Positions 1-9,821 of a DNA stretch of 64,000 bases are shown here, in pieces (position 1 is the stretch's first letter; every line of letters starts with the position of its first letter). Source of the stretch: Saprospiraceae bacterium (lineage in GTDB: Bacteria; Bacteroidota; Bacteroidia; Chitinophagales; Saprospiraceae). A program made the translations under genes and the position numbers. The stretch spans positions 1,460,001-1,524,000 of the forward strand of contig JADJLQ010000001.1 of NCBI GenBank assembly GCA_016709995.1. The letters run 5' to 3'. Under the pieces are notes generated by a model, which had not been told where the DNA came from, ran no database searches, and saw only the letters and a program-made list of their open reading frames with translations.

Positions 1-2043
1 CCAATAGCCACTTCTGACAATCCATTGCGCATGGACAGGACCTGCCCGATCTCTGAACCATTCTTAAGTTTGACATGGCTACCCACTACAATTGGTTTGG
101 AATGTATTTTTTCAAGAGCAGCTATCTCCATATCCAAAGATTTTACCTCTGTAGTCAATGCCTCAATCTTAATCTTCTGGTGTTGCTTCTGATTTTGGAC
201 TTGGACAGGATTCTTTAATTGAGTCGATTTAACTTCTCTGAGGGCTTTATCTACTTTATGGGCTATTTCTTTGGTTGCATTTACCTCCCAGGATTTTTGC
301 TCCAGCTTGAGTTTTTTGCGCTTGATCTCAAAGTCGGCTGCAAGTTGTTCATAGGTTTTAATGAGTTTATCTAATCGGTCTTCTTTCTCTTTAGATCTTG
401 TCACTTGTTCTTCCAGCAAGGCTTTATCGCGTTGGAGCTCGATTAAAAGTTCTTCGAGTTCTTTCTGATCCTGGTGGGTCCTTTGCTTCGCTTGTTCTAT
501 AACGATTGGGTCCAGGCCGCTTCTGGTGGCTACCTCAAAAGCATAGGAACTGCCGGGTCTACCCACTTTCAATTGAAAAGTTGGTTTTAGCAACTCTGTA
601 TCAAACACCATAGCTCCATTGAGTAATCCCTTGGTCTTATAGGCCAATACTTTGAGATTGGAATAATGCGTCGTAATGATACCAAAGACTTTTTTTCTTA
701 TTTAGGGCCAACAAGATGGCTTCGGCGATAGCCCCCCCGAGCTTAGGATCGGTCCCTGAACCAAATTCATCGATACAAATCAAACTTCGTTCGTCTGCCA
801 CCTCCATAAATTGTTTCATCAATAATAACCTGGAGCTGTAGGTACTCAAATCTTCTTCCAAAGACTGATGATCTCCGATATCACCAAGAAAACTATGAAA
901 AAGCCCCATCTCGCTGGCTTCATGCACTGGTATCAGCAGGCCTGACTGCAACATCATCTGGATCAGGACACCAGCTTTCATAGCTACTGATTTACCGCCA
1001 GCATTAGGACCACTTAGTATCAATATCCTGTTTTCACCCAATAGTATTAAATCAAAAGGGATCGTTGGTTTTTTTAAAGGCTGATTTTTGAGCAACAATA
1101 AAGGATGGCGTCCCGATTTAATCTTTAACTGAGGACGATCATATATCTCTGGTCGACAGCCTGCATACCTCGCTGACAGTAAAGTTTTGGCTCTAACAAA
1201 ATCAAAATGTAGGAGCACTTCCCATGCTGTCCTCAACATATCAACCTGACTATGACATTTCTGGCTCAATAACTTGAATAACCGATATATTTCTTTTTGG
1301 TATTCAATCTCCAATTCAAAAAGTTCATTGTTCTTTTCGAGAATGGCTTCAGGCTCAATATAGGTCGTGCGGCCTGTAGAGGATTCGTCGTGGATAATGC
1401 CCCGCAATTTGCGCTTATGCTCCGCATTGACAGCGACTACCCTTCTATTATTCCTAATACTTTCACCAGACTCACTCAACCATCCATTCTTTCTATATTC
1501 AGCAAGTAAGGACTTAAATACCTGGTCTATTTCATGCTCCTTGGACTTCAGACTCCTAGCTATCGTCTTGAGTTCGGGTGACGCATCCGGCCGGACTTGA
1601 CCATGATCGTCAAAGATTTTCTTAAATTCTTCATACAGACTAGATTCATAGGCCAGGGTCACAAACTGATTATATGCCAGAGGACTTAACTCAACAACAG
1701 CAGGGTCATTAAAATATGTCTTTAACTCCTCCAGATTGACCAGTACTGCCAACACCAATAAAAGTGCTTCGTGGTCTAACGCGTAATCTTCTACTGAAAT
1801 ATATTCTAATGTTTGTTGAATAGACTGACAAGACTTGATGGGAATCAAAGCACTTTGCTCATAAGCCCTTTTGCATTCTTGTACTTCATCCAGCTGTTGA
1901 TCCAGGGTGGTTTTGTCCACATAAAGAGTAAGTGGAAAGTAAGTAGTTCTTGTATCCCCGATAAGGCATAGATCTCTGACTAAATTTGAAATTTTGTCAA
2001 ATTCAAGATTCTGAAATAGAGAATCAGGCCTTATGGTCAACAT
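1..2043 (-). CDS. mutS2: Endonuclease MutS2, 3' end outside window, one frameshift
   Basis: MutS-family ATPase (MutS2 branch), which in other bacteria acts on recombination intermediates or stalled ribosomes. The first 468 residues are in one frame (2043 down to about 690) and hold the MutS2 core helices, the Walker A motif GPNAGGKS (about residue 345), the segment DIGDHQSLEEDLSTYSS (about 388-404) and the Walker B region CIDEFGSGTD (about 423). After a run of seven T on the + strand (690-696) the family-typical continuation GIITTHYSNLKVLAYKT appears in the neighbouring frame and runs open to the left edge, through a coiled-coil clamp rich in Lys and Glu. Removing one base from the run restores one reading frame. 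The C-terminal Smr nuclease domain would lie outside the window. Family assignment is sure; whether the shift is a sequencing error or a real mutation is open. Confidence 0.9.
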
Positions 2044-2077
2044 GAATATTTATAAAAAAAAACGATCCAGGCATGAA

Positions 2078-3160
2078 TTAATGTGCAGCGACTGCTTCAT
2101 CAGCTTGCACACGCTTGACCCAATCATGCTTGTCAGGTAATAATCCTTTTTTAATCCCATTGATCTCTGCTTTGAGCATAGGAGCTATCTGGAATGATTC
2201 AGGATGTAATTCCATGGTAAGGTCACCATCGGTGATAGACTGGAATGGGATGACCACTACTGCAGTACCTACCCCAAATCCTTCCTTCAGAATCCCTTTT
2301 TGATAAGCTATAATAAGCTCGTCTATGCTGACAGGTCTTTCTTGCACTTCATATCCTTTGTCTCTCAAAAGCGTAATGACTGAATCCCTGGTGATACCAT
2401 GAAGAATAGAGCCCTCTAAAGACGGGGTTACCACCAACTCATCAATAACAAAAAATACATTCATCGTCCCACTCTCCTCGATCCACTTATGATGTATGGC
2501 ATCCGTCCACAACAATTGATCATAGCCTTTTTGTCTGGCCAGTTTTGCCGGATAAAGTGAAGCAGCATAATTGCCAGCAGCTTTGGCTTCGCCGGTGCCG
2601 CCTTTTACCGCGCGGGCAAATACTCGTTCTACCCACAATTTTACAGGAGTGGAATAATAAGGACCTACAGGCAATAACATGATCACGAAACGGTATGATT
2701 CTGAAGGGGAGACACCGATAAAACTATCAAGAGCGTACATATACGGCCTGATGTATAAAGCCCCTTCTTCTCCCTGTGGTATCCAATCTGAATCGAGATC
2801 GATTAATGTATTTAAAGCTTCTAAAAACAGTGCTTCAGGAAGCTCTGCCATACACATTCTACGAGCAGAAAAATTAAGCCTCCGGGCATTGAGCTCAGGC
2901 CTGAACAAAACAGGCTGGCCATTGATGTCTTTAGTTGCTTTCATGCCTTCAAAAATGGCTTGTCCATAATGCAAAGTCAGATTGGCAGGATGCATTGGAA
3001 GTGCCTGGGTTGGCTTGATTTCAGCATTGATCCACTTTCCATTGACATAATCCACCACAAACATATGGTCAGTAAAAACTTTACCAAAAGGTACACGCTC
3101 CAGGTCTACCTCAGGCAGTCTGGAGTTTTTTGTTTTTTCGATTTTAATAGGATAAGTCAT
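2078..3160 (-). CDS. ilvE: Branched-chain amino acid aminotransferase
   Basis: PLP enzyme of fold type IV that transfers the amino group between glutamate and the keto acids of leucine, isoleucine and valine, the last step of their synthesis. The 360-residue protein matches the length of the eukaryote-like class II enzymes. The PLP lysine lies in GEAKAAGNYAASL (K193), and LHYGQAIFEGMKA near residue 64 is the typical N-terminal motif. I chose ATG at 3160 (MTYPIKIEK) rather than the longer open frame to 3187, because a minus-7 box TATATTTG at 3185-3192 lies 24 bases upstream and the longer start would nearly touch it. It precedes mutS2 by 34 bases on the same strand, so the two may be cotranscribed. 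High confidence in function. Confidence 0.93.
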   Translation of the reverse strand: MTYPIKIEKTKNSRLPEVDLERVPFGKVFTDHMFVVDYVNGKWINAEIKPTQALPMHPANLTLHYGQAIFEGMKATKDINGQPVLFRPELNARRLNFSARRMCMAELPEALFLEALNTLIDLDSDWIPQGEEGALYIRPYMYALDSFIGVSPSESYRFVIMLLPVGPYYSTPVKLWVERVFARAVKGGTGEAKAAGNYAASLYPAKLARQKGYDQLLWTDAIHHKWIEESGTMNVFFVIDELVVTPSLEGSILHGITRDSVITLLRDKGYEVQERPVSIDELIIAYQKGILKEGFGVGTAVVVIPFQSITDGDLTMELHPESFQIAPMLKAEINGIKKGLLPDKHDWVKRVQADEAVAAH

Positions 3161-3184
3161 ATTTAGAAAGTTATAGTATACCTG

Positions 3185-3192
3185 CAAATATA
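3185..3192 (-). promoter_or_regulatory. Minus-7 box of the ilvE promoter
   Basis: The minus strand reads TATATTTG, a full match to the Bacteroidota minus-7 consensus TAnnTTTG, 24 bases before the ilvE ATG. No clear TTG is present 19 bases further upstream, so only the proximal element is supported. Confidence 0.5.
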
Positions 3193-3383
3193 AGGAAATT
3201 CGTTTTTTTACTGTTAGAGTCTTTTATCATGCTTCAGAGATTAGAAGAATGATAGCATTTTTAATATTTTTTCAGCCTTTGGTAGCCGTTTTCACCTCTG
3301 ATCTGGGTATTACTCTACGCCCCTTAAATCCCTCCACATCAGCGTATCTTGCATTCAGATTTCAAATTTCGGATCAGTCAACC

Positions 3384-3391
3384 TATTTTTG
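3384..3391 (+). promoter_or_regulatory. Minus-7 box before the small gene at 3409
   Basis: TATTTTTG matches TAnnTTTG and lies 17 bases before the ATG at 3409. It supports the ATG start over the upstream in-frame TTG at 3349, which would lie before this element. Confidence 0.4.
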
Positions 3392-3408
3392 TTGCCTTAC
3401 CATTAACC

Positions 3409-3834
3409 ATGCAGTTTCTACAAAATAGTAAACACTACGATATAAAAACACCTTCACCTGCAGCTTCCAATCCTGAAGCCTCCATTGTGCTGGCACATCC
3501 AAAATTGGCTCCTGATCTTTCTGCTTTTTTGGATAAAATGATTCAGGCCTTTGAATGGAATGCCCATGAATGCCTCCACCTTGAGATCGGGCCAGAAGAT
3601 CATTATGACTACAGTGCATTCTGGGCATCCAAATCTCTGAGATTGGTAGTCTCTTTTGGCATTCCTATCCACTCCATTGGATTATTTATCCCAGCCGTCA
3701 ACTATCATCTTTTTAAGGTATCTCCTTTTGAAGTATATAGCTGTGATTTGCTGCAAAATATTGCAGCGCAAAAAGAATTAAAATCTAAAATTTGGCAGGA
3801 TTTAAAATCTCTCAAGACGCTTACTCCAATATAA
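3409..3834 (+). CDS. Hypothetical protein, 141 residues
   Basis: A small soluble protein with no signal peptide or membrane segment. I do not recognise a named family with certainty. The pattern in its second half, a hydrophobic strand with FGIP, then YHLFKVSPFEVYSCDLLQNIA and a final KSKIWQDLKSLK helix, resembles small Bacteroidota proteins of about 140 residues sometimes compared with DNA polymerase III psi subunits, but this is only a resemblance. The open frame starts at a TTG (3349); I prefer ATG 3409 because a TAnnTTTG box sits just upstream. Its stop overlaps the 3' end of the convergent OmpA-family gene by 14 bases. No terminator is visible between them. Confidence 0.6.
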   Translation: MQFLQNSKHYDIKTPSPAASNPEASIVLAHPKLAPDLSAFLDKMIQAFEWNAHECLHLEIGPEDHYDYSAFWASKSLRLVVSFGIPIHSIGLFIPAVNYHLFKVSPFEVYSCDLLQNIAAQKELKSKIWQDLKSLKTLTPI

Positions 3835-5827
3835 GGAAAGTGGTTCTTCGATTGGCCTGATGTTCTTCTTCGGTGCATTGCTCGCAGGGACAAGTCTTGA
3901 CGAGCTGCGATTCTCCATATCCTTTTGGAGTAAGTCGAGTCTGTGCAATACCATTTTTAATGAGGTATTCAACTGCAGACTGAGCCCTTTTCTGTGACAG
4001 TTCCAGATTATAAGCATCTGTGGCACGGCAATCAGTATGTGATGAAAGCTGGATCTTAATTCGAGGATTATCTTTTAACAATTGAACCAATTGGTTGAGC
4101 GGGGGCTCAGCATCTTTCCTGATAAGCCATTGGTCCAAATCATAATAGATGTCTGGAATAAGCACTTCTTTACCTGAGTAGACTTTATCCAGCATGATCT
4201 CGACCTGCAACGTTTTTACAGGCTGAGCAGAATCCTTTATTTCCCTGGTAGTCAATGTTTTACTAGCATTTAACAAACCAGGAAAGGTGGCCAAAACAAA
4301 ATAATCCTGATCAAATTTTATTTCACGAAGTGCATTCCCTCGTTCATTGGTCGGGACCTGGAAAGGTGTATTGCCTTCACGCAGTAATACCAAAGAGTTT
4401 GGGAGCGGTTTTTTCTCGATAACCGGACTATTAGGGTCTTCCGGATTTTGATGTACAGCCTGCACAACAATGATAGATAAGTATAACAGATATTTGATTT
4501 CTTTGGATTTCGTCACCGTGTCTTTGGACTCCTTATTGGCAAATAATACTGATTCGTCTGTTTGCATGCGCTCAAATCGATATAAATCATCTTTGCCGGC
4601 GCCACCTAACCGGGACGAAGTAAAGTACCCTTTGAGGGTCTGAGTGGATGCGGCTTCGTCTACGACAAGTCCAAAATCATCCTCATTGCTATTGATAGGT
4701 GACTTCAAATTGATGGGTGGTTGCCATTCGCCTTTATCGTTTACAAACGATTTATAGATATCCAGCCCTCCCAAACCGCCAAGTTTGTCAGAAGCGAAAT
4801 AGAGGGTATCATGAAACATAAAAGGAAATTTTTCATTACTGGCAGAGTTTATTCTTCGACCCAGTCGTTCCGGGGTTTGCCATTGATCATCATTCCACTC
4901 TGAATAATAAATATCCGTACCGCCCTCGCCTCGAGCATCATCTGACACAAAAAAGATGACAGAATCATTGGCTGCAAAACAGGGATGCATATAGTTGACC
5001 TCTTCTTTTTGAAATGGCAACGCTTGTGGCTCTGCCCATTTGCCTCCATTGATGGTAGAGATAAACAACTTACAATATGCATCTGTAGTAGTAGTGGTAA
5101 AACCACACCGTGTAAATAAAATAACATTTCCGCTATGGTTAAAACAGGAGGTGCCTTCATTGGCTACGGTGTTGAGGTCTGCGGAGAAAGAAGTGGTTTC
5201 CGCTCCATCTGGTTGACCAGAAAATAAATCTGAAAATTTTCTTCCTGTCCATTTATATACATCTTCACCTGTTACAGAAGGTCGATCTGAGGTAAACACA
5301 AGATTGCCTTTAGGATCAATGCTGGGTGCGTATTCAGAAGCAGCGGTATTCAATGCCAGAGGCATTACTTTGTAGATATTTAATTTCTCTTGTGCCATCA
5401 TCAGCCCCTGCCTTGCAGTAGAAACCAATAATTTGAACTCTTCCGAATTGCCCTTTTTATTCAGCACCGTCTCATAGGTGCGAATAGCGCCTTCATAATC
5501 TCCTAACTGGATTTGAGCCAGGCCATACTCTTTCCAGGCAACATCTCCAAAATCCAGATTGGCAGCTTCTTTAAACCACTGCATAGCCTGGGCTGTCTCA
5601 TTGATTTTTTGGTGTGACACTGCTGCACCATAAGCCAGCTTGGCTTTAGAGCTTTGATTCGAGTTTGCTTCAAATTCTTTTTCGTATAAAGCTGCAGAAA
5701 TAAAATATTGTTTGCGGTTAAAAGCGTCAGCCCCTGTCTTTGCCTTTTCTACAACTTTACATGCCATAAAAACAAGAATCAGGGCCACCCAACTTAAAGC
5801 CATTCTTATGCTAATAACTTGCGTCAT
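3821..5827 (-). CDS. PorE-like OmpA-family lipoprotein with TPR and PD40 repeats
   Basis: A 668-residue outer-membrane lipoprotein predicted to bind peptidoglycan. In order: signal peptide with lipobox FMAC (Cys23); TPR-like helices about 30-150; a beta-propeller of PD40-type repeats about 165-420 (for example LVFTSDRP, LYFASDKLGG, GYFTSSRLGG); a beta-rich linker about 455-545; and an OmpA domain about 550-668 with SSHTDCRATD and LSQKRAQSAVEYL, the residues that contact diaminopimelate, plus the Bacteroidota Cys-rich insertion CPCEQC. This TPR-propeller-linker-OmpA order is that of PorE, a type IX secretion component, but related proteins of other function exist. It lies downstream of secDF, separated by a hairpin terminator. 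No other por gene is in the window. Confidence 0.85.
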   Translation of the reverse strand: MTQVISIRMALSWVALILVFMACKVVEKAKTGADAFNRKQYFISAALYEKEFEANSNQSSKAKLAYGAAVSHQKINETAQAMQWFKEAANLDFGDVAWKEYGLAQIQLGDYEGAIRTYETVLNKKGNSEEFKLLVSTARQGLMMAQEKLNIYKVMPLALNTAASEYAPSIDPKGNLVFTSDRPSVTGEDVYKWTGRKFSDLFSGQPDGAETTSFSADLNTVANEGTSCFNHSGNVILFTRCGFTTTTTDAYCKLFISTINGGKWAEPQALPFQKEEVNYMHPCFAANDSVIFFVSDDARGEGGTDIYYSEWNDDQWQTPERLGRRINSASNEKFPFMFHDTLYFASDKLGGLGGLDIYKSFVNDKGEWQPPINLKSPINSNEDDFGLVVDEAASTQTLKGYFTSSRLGGAGKDDLYRFERMQTDESVLFANKESKDTVTKSKEIKYLLYLSIIVVQAVHQNPEDPNSPVIEKKPLPNSLVLLREGNTPFQVPTNERGNALREIKFDQDYFVLATFPGLLNASKTLTTREIKDSAQPVKTLQVEIMLDKVYSGKEVLIPDIYYDLDQWLIRKDAEPPLNQLVQLLKDNPRIKIQLSSHTDCRATDAYNLELSQKRAQSAVEYLIKNGIAQTRLTPKGYGESQLVKTCPCEQCTEEEHQANRRTTFLILE

Positions 5828-5852
5828 GTAAAATAATAATTACTAAAATTAC

Positions 5853-5885
5853 AAAGAGCTTGCCTGGTAATCAAGCAAGCTCTTT
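5853..5885 (-). terminator. Hairpin terminator after secDF
   Basis: Perfect 11-bp inverted repeat: AAAGAGCTTGC at 5853-5863 and GCAAGCTCTTT at 5875-5885, loop of 11 bases. On the minus strand it follows the secDF stop by 21 bases and is followed by a T-rich stretch (GTAATTTTAG). It separates secDF from the OmpA-family gene. Confidence 0.7.
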
Positions 5886-5906
5886 GGCAAAGAAGTGTTT
5901 TGTTTA

Positions 5907-8900
5907 TTATTTAACCTTTAAAGGAGTGGTTGCTGGTGCATTTTTCACTTTTTGATCGGGTGTATTGCTATTTGCTTTGATTTTTTTTTCACCCATTGCA
6001 AAATCTACCAGGATCGGTGAAGCAATAAAGATGGAGGAATAGGTACCTACTACGACACCCACAGTCATCGCAAAGGCAAATCCCTTAATGGACGAACCTC
6101 CAAACAACAATAGTACGAAAATGGTAAAGAATACAGTAAGTGAAGTAATGATCGTTCTGGCCAAGGTGCTGTTGATGGCTTTATTAATTACTTCAGAAGA
6201 AGTCAAAGTTGTATAGTGCCCCATATATTCTCTGATCCTATCAAATACAATCACGGTGTCATTGATGGAATAACCAATCAAGGTCAAAATTGCAGCTATG
6301 AAAGCCTGATCTATCTCAAGCGATATAGGAAACCATCCGTGAAGCAGTGAAAACAAACCTACGGTGATCAATACATCATGCGCTAAAGCCACTGTAGCAC
6401 CCAAACTATACTGCCACTTGTTAAAACGCACCAGGATATATAAAAAGATTACCAATAATCCAACAATGGTGGACCAAATAGCACTTGCCCTGATGTCATC
6501 TGCTATTGTTGGGCCTACTTTGGTAAAACTGGTGATATGGATGCCAGTACCATCAGGATTTTTTAGTTGATCCAAAGTAAGATTTTCTGCACCAGGCAGG
6601 CCTTTTAAACCATCCAGAATCTTAGCAAGTACACGATCAGGCGCATCTGCTTCAAGATCATTGATCAAATAACTGGTAGTGATATTATAAGTATTGGATA
6701 CATCTACGGCTTTGATAACCGGAGAGCCGGGTAATGTGGTGGATAATGTATTTCTGACCTGTTCAGAAGATATACCCGAAGCTCCAAAATCAATATTGTA
6801 AGAATATCCACCTTTAAAATCAACGCCCAAGTCAAACCCTCTGGTGAAAATAGATATCAATCCTAAAAGAATCAGTGCTCCAGAAAACATATAGGCTTTC
6901 TTTCTGATGCCAATCCAGTCAAAACTGATATGGGTAAATAAATCTTTTGTTTTGGAAGTCCAGAAACTAATATCCTTGCCTTTGCCAACCCAATAGTCAA
7001 TCATCAACCTGGATAATAATAATGCAGTGAAAACAGTAAATATGATACCGACTATCAATACAGTACCGAATCCTTTCAAAGGACCCGTGCCAAAATATAT
7101 CAAAACAATACCTATCAACAAGGTAGTCATGTTGGAGTCTAGAATGGCGGACATCGAATGTTTAAATCCTTCTGCAATGGAAGTCAGCAGTGATTTGCCA
7201 GCTCTCAGCTCTTCCCTGATCCGTTCATAAATGATTACGTTAGCATCTACTGCCATACCCGTAGTCAACACAATACCTGCGATACCTGGCAATGTAAGCA
7301 CTGTACCCAGTGATGCCAACGCTCCGATTATAAAAAATAAGTTGGCGATCAAAGCAATAATAGAAACCAAACCTCCACTGCCATAATAAAATATCATAAA
7401 GGCCAAAACAATAAAAAAGCCAATAGCCATGGCCAATAAGCTACGACGGATATTGTCTTTACCTAAAGAAGGACCGATCAAAGATTCGGCAACAATTTTT
7501 GTCTTGGCAGGTAATTTACCTACTTGTAAGATATTAGCCAGATCTGTAGCCTCTTGTACTGTAAAACTACCTGTGATTTCAGTGTCACCACCGGTAATAG
7601 GTCCATTTACACTAGGACATGACACCACTTCATCATCCAAACAAATAGCTACTTCCCTGTTATTATCCTGTGCAGCCTTGGTAGTCATGTCTGCCCATAC
7701 TTTGGATCCGGCATTGTCCATTTTAAGAGTCACTGTCGTCTGGCCTTGTTGATTGCTGGATGGTTTAGCATCTATGATTCTATCCCCTTCTATAGGCGCT
7801 ACATCAGATCCTCGCTTTTTATGTATCGCATACAGATAATACATATTGGATTTTTCTCCTTCGTCTGTGCTGGTAAGGCTCACCGGCTTAGCAGCCCAAC
7901 GAAACTCAAGATCTTTGGGAAACATCGCCATAACTGCAGGATCAGCCAGGTAGCTCGAGATCGTATTCTTCATGTGGCTTTCCGCAACACCCATCACCGA
8001 AGGTGAAAATGTAAAATTAGTTCTATCTTGATTGACAAAGTTTGGAGTAAATATCCTCAGCAGAGGGCCTCTGTTAGCCAATGGATCCGCAGAAGCAGGT
8101 AAGGTATCGATCCTCATCGTTGAATCAACTACATTACCAATGGAATCAAAAACCTGGGTGTAAGCAGTATCAATATTTAGAACAGTGTCAACAGCTATGG
8201 TATCTTCCCCCATCGTTTTTTTAAGCAGACCATCAGCATCTACGATGGCATTCAATATACTTGGAGAAGTCAAAGCAGGATCACCTGCCCGATAGACATC
8301 CCAGAATTCAAGTTTAGCGGTGGTTTGTAATAATCTTCGAGCCCGCTCAGGATTCTCAATACCAGGCAACTCTACTGAGATCTGGTCTCTGGCTGCATCA
8401 AGGGACACATTGGGCTGGATTACCCCAAATTTATCTATCCTGTTTTTCAAACGGTCAAAAGTCAATTTGACAGTCTCGTCTGCTTTGGTTCGAAGTATAT
8501 TAAGTACGGTTGCATCTGAGGTCTCCAGGTTGATTTGGCTTCTTAATCCTGGGTCACGTTGAAAAATAGCAGAAAGTTTTTTGCCTTTCGCTACTTTAGC
8601 AAACTCTTCTCCAAAAATGAGTATGAAATTCCGGTTGTCATTGGACAATGCTTTTTCCGCATTGTCAAGTGCCAGGAGGAAATCCGGATCTTTACTATCT
8701 TTTGAAAGTCTGATCAAAAAATCTTTAAGATCGACATTGAGCGTAGTCTGAAGACCACCTTTTAAGTCCAATCCAAGTGCTAACTGTTGGCGTTTGAGCT
8801 CTTCATAGCTATATTTCTTCATGCCCGGTATACTAAAGGCGACTACATCAGATACAGAATCCAAATATCTGGTCCTGAAATCTTTATAAGCAGTCTCCCC

Positions 8901-9053
8901 TTTGATACTATCGGGTAAAGCATCCGCCAATTCCTGAGCATATCGATCAGCCCTGTTTTCTATCCGTTTGGTCGGCAACATGAATAAATATTGCATCAAG
9001 CATACTACAACCAGCAGTATGAAGAAAAACTTCACTAAACCTTTACCTAACAT
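5907..9053 (-). CDS. secDF: Protein translocase subunit SecDF (fused)
   Basis: Inner-membrane RND-type motor that uses the proton gradient to pull exported proteins through SecYEG. The 1048-residue protein is SecD and SecF joined in one chain, as usual in Bacteroidota. It has an N-terminal membrane anchor (about 5-26), the SecD motif LGLDLKGG (about 93-100), a large periplasmic domain with the P1 head, the SecD membrane block (about 550-710, with GIAGIVLTTGMAVDANV), the SecF motif LGVDFKGG, and the SecF membrane block ending near 1020 with IGYSINDTVIVFDRIRE. The C-terminal tail is Lys-rich and cytoplasmic. ATG at 9053. It has its own minus-7 box upstream and a hairpin terminator downstream, so it is probably monocistronic. 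Confidence 0.96.
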   Translation of the reverse strand: MLGKGLVKFFFILLVVVCLMQYLFMLPTKRIENRADRYAQELADALPDSIKGETAYKDFRTRYLDSVSDVVAFSIPGMKKYSYEELKRQQLALGLDLKGGLQTTLNVDLKDFLIRLSKDSKDPDFLLALDNAEKALSNDNRNFILIFGEEFAKVAKGKKLSAIFQRDPGLRSQINLETSDATVLNILRTKADETVKLTFDRLKNRIDKFGVIQPNVSLDAARDQISVELPGIENPERARRLLQTTAKLEFWDVYRAGDPALTSPSILNAIVDADGLLKKTMGEDTIAVDTVLNIDTAYTQVFDSIGNVVDSTMRIDTLPASADPLANRGPLLRIFTPNFVNQDRTNFTFSPSVMGVAESHMKNTISSYLADPAVMAMFPKDLEFRWAAKPVSLTSTDEGEKSNMYYLYAIHKKRGSDVAPIEGDRIIDAKPSSNQQGQTTVTLKMDNAGSKVWADMTTKAAQDNNREVAICLDDEVVSCPSVNGPITGGDTEITGSFTVQEATDLANILQVGKLPAKTKIVAESLIGPSLGKDNIRRSLLAMAIGFFIVLAFMIFYYGSGGLVSIIALIANLFFIIGALASLGTVLTLPGIAGIVLTTGMAVDANVIIYERIREELRAGKSLLTSIAEGFKHSMSAILDSNMTTLLIGIVLIYFGTGPLKGFGTVLIVGIIFTVFTALLLSRLMIDYWVGKGKDISFWTSKTKDLFTHISFDWIGIRKKAYMFSGALILLGLISIFTRGFDLGVDFKGGYSYNIDFGASGISSEQVRNTLSTTLPGSPVIKAVDVSNTYNITTSYLINDLEADAPDRVLAKILDGLKGLPGAENLTLDQLKNPDGTGIHITSFTKVGPTIADDIRASAIWSTIVGLLVIFLYILVRFNKWQYSLGATVALAHDVLITVGLFSLLHGWFPISLEIDQAFIAAILTLIGYSINDTVIVFDRIREYMGHYTTLTSSEVINKAINSTLARTIITSLTVFFTIFVLLLFGGSSIKGFAFAMTVGVVVGTYSSIFIASPILVDFAMGEKKIKANSNTPDQKVKNAPATTPLKVK

Positions 9054-9090
9054 ATTATTTTTTTTGTATATATATATTTAAAAAGCGGCA

Positions 9091-9098
9091 CAAATATA
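9091..9098 (-). promoter_or_regulatory. Minus-7 box of the secDF promoter
   Basis: The minus strand reads TATATTTG, matching TAnnTTTG, about 38 bases upstream of the secDF ATG. A TTG occurs 13 bases further upstream, which is closer than the usual 19-20 spacing. Confidence 0.45.
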
Positions 9099-9459
9099 TT
9101 ATTTTTTCCGTCAAATCATGGTATCATACTATCTGCAAAGGACATAACGTTTAAATCAGTCGAAAATATACTGCATAAAATGCATTGGAATATTCGCTTT
9201 AGCCCCAAATTGGGCCCCCTGGTGAGTTATTCAACTTCATTTGTTATTTGGCCCCTACCCTCATCTAAACTAAAATGAAATCGGAGATAAGCGACCATAT
9301 ATTATATAAACAATTGATTTAAAACAAATTAGATATTAATAAATCCTCCTTTTTTAAATAAGTATAAGCTATAGCCATCGTTGACTCTTGTATTTGATTG
9401 GTTCAGCCGCTTCTCTTGGCTTTGTTTTTAAAAAAATCTAAAAATTATAATAAATCATC

Positions 9460-9467
9460 TATATTTG
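9460..9467 (+). promoter_or_regulatory. Minus-7 box of the rplU-rpmA promoter
   Basis: TATATTTG followed by C, a full TAnnTTTG match, 29 bases before the L21 ATG. It decides the start: the longer open frame beginning at 9398 would include the promoter. Confidence 0.55.
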
Positions 9468-9496
9468 CGCTTCCAAAATTTAAAATAAATAGCAAT

Positions 9497-9808
9497 ATGT
9501 ATGCAATTGTAACTATTGCCGGTCAACAAATGAAAGTGTCAGAAGGCCAAAAGCTTTTTGTCCACCGGCTGGATGCAAAGAAAGGCGACTCCATCCACCT
9601 TGATCAAATTCTTTTGATCGACCGCGATGGTGCAGTAGAAGTCGGTACTCCGACTTTGAGTGGCTCTATCAATGCAACTGTCCTGGCTGATGATGTCCAG
9701 GGAGACAAAGTAATCGTGTTCAAAAAGAAAAGAAGAAAAGGTTACAAAGTCAAAAGAGGACATCGTCAACAATTTACCCAAATTCAAATTAATTCCATCA
9801 CCGCATAA
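9497..9808 (+). CDS. rplU: 50S ribosomal protein L21
   Basis: Large-subunit ribosomal protein that binds 23S rRNA. The 103-residue chain has the normal bacterial length, starts MYAIVTIAGQQMKV and ends with the L21 signature KKRRKGYKVKRGHRQQFTQI. ATG at 9497 is chosen because family members start exactly there. The rpmA gene follows after 13 bases, the usual L21-L27 pair. Confidence 0.97.
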   Translation: MYAIVTIAGQQMKVSEGQKLFVHRLDAKKGDSIHLDQILLIDRDGAVEVGTPTLSGSINATVLADDVQGDKVIVFKKKRRKGYKVKRGHRQQFTQIQINSITA

Positions 9809-9821
9809 ACATTTTTAAGTC

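Larger units (their letters stand above)
9054..9496. other. 443-base intergenic region between divergent secDF and rplU
   Basis: AT-rich region holding the two divergent promoters. I see a TA-repeat tract (about 9065-9080) next to secDF, a short GC-rich dyad around 9213-9231 (GCCCC and GGGGCCC-like arms), and no credible reading frame or tRNA fold. An open frame to the left of rplU exists only because no stop intervenes; it has no ATG before 9497. Confidence 0.6.

Noticed and set aside
690..700. Programmed ribosomal frameshift in mutS2
   Set aside because: The A-run is slippery, but the change needed is +1, and MutS2 is not known for recoding. A homopolymer length error is simpler.
4721..4903. 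Small open frames opposite the large genes
   Set aside because: They lie antisense to clearly conserved genes, with low-complexity residues and no initiation context; they are shadows of the true genes.
9213..9260. tRNA or structured RNA in the secDF-rplU gap
   Set aside because: A GC-rich dyad is present but no cloverleaf, T-loop or CCA end is found.
9398..9496. N-terminal extension of L21
   Set aside because: No ATG before 9497, no similarity to L21, and a promoter box lies inside the extension.
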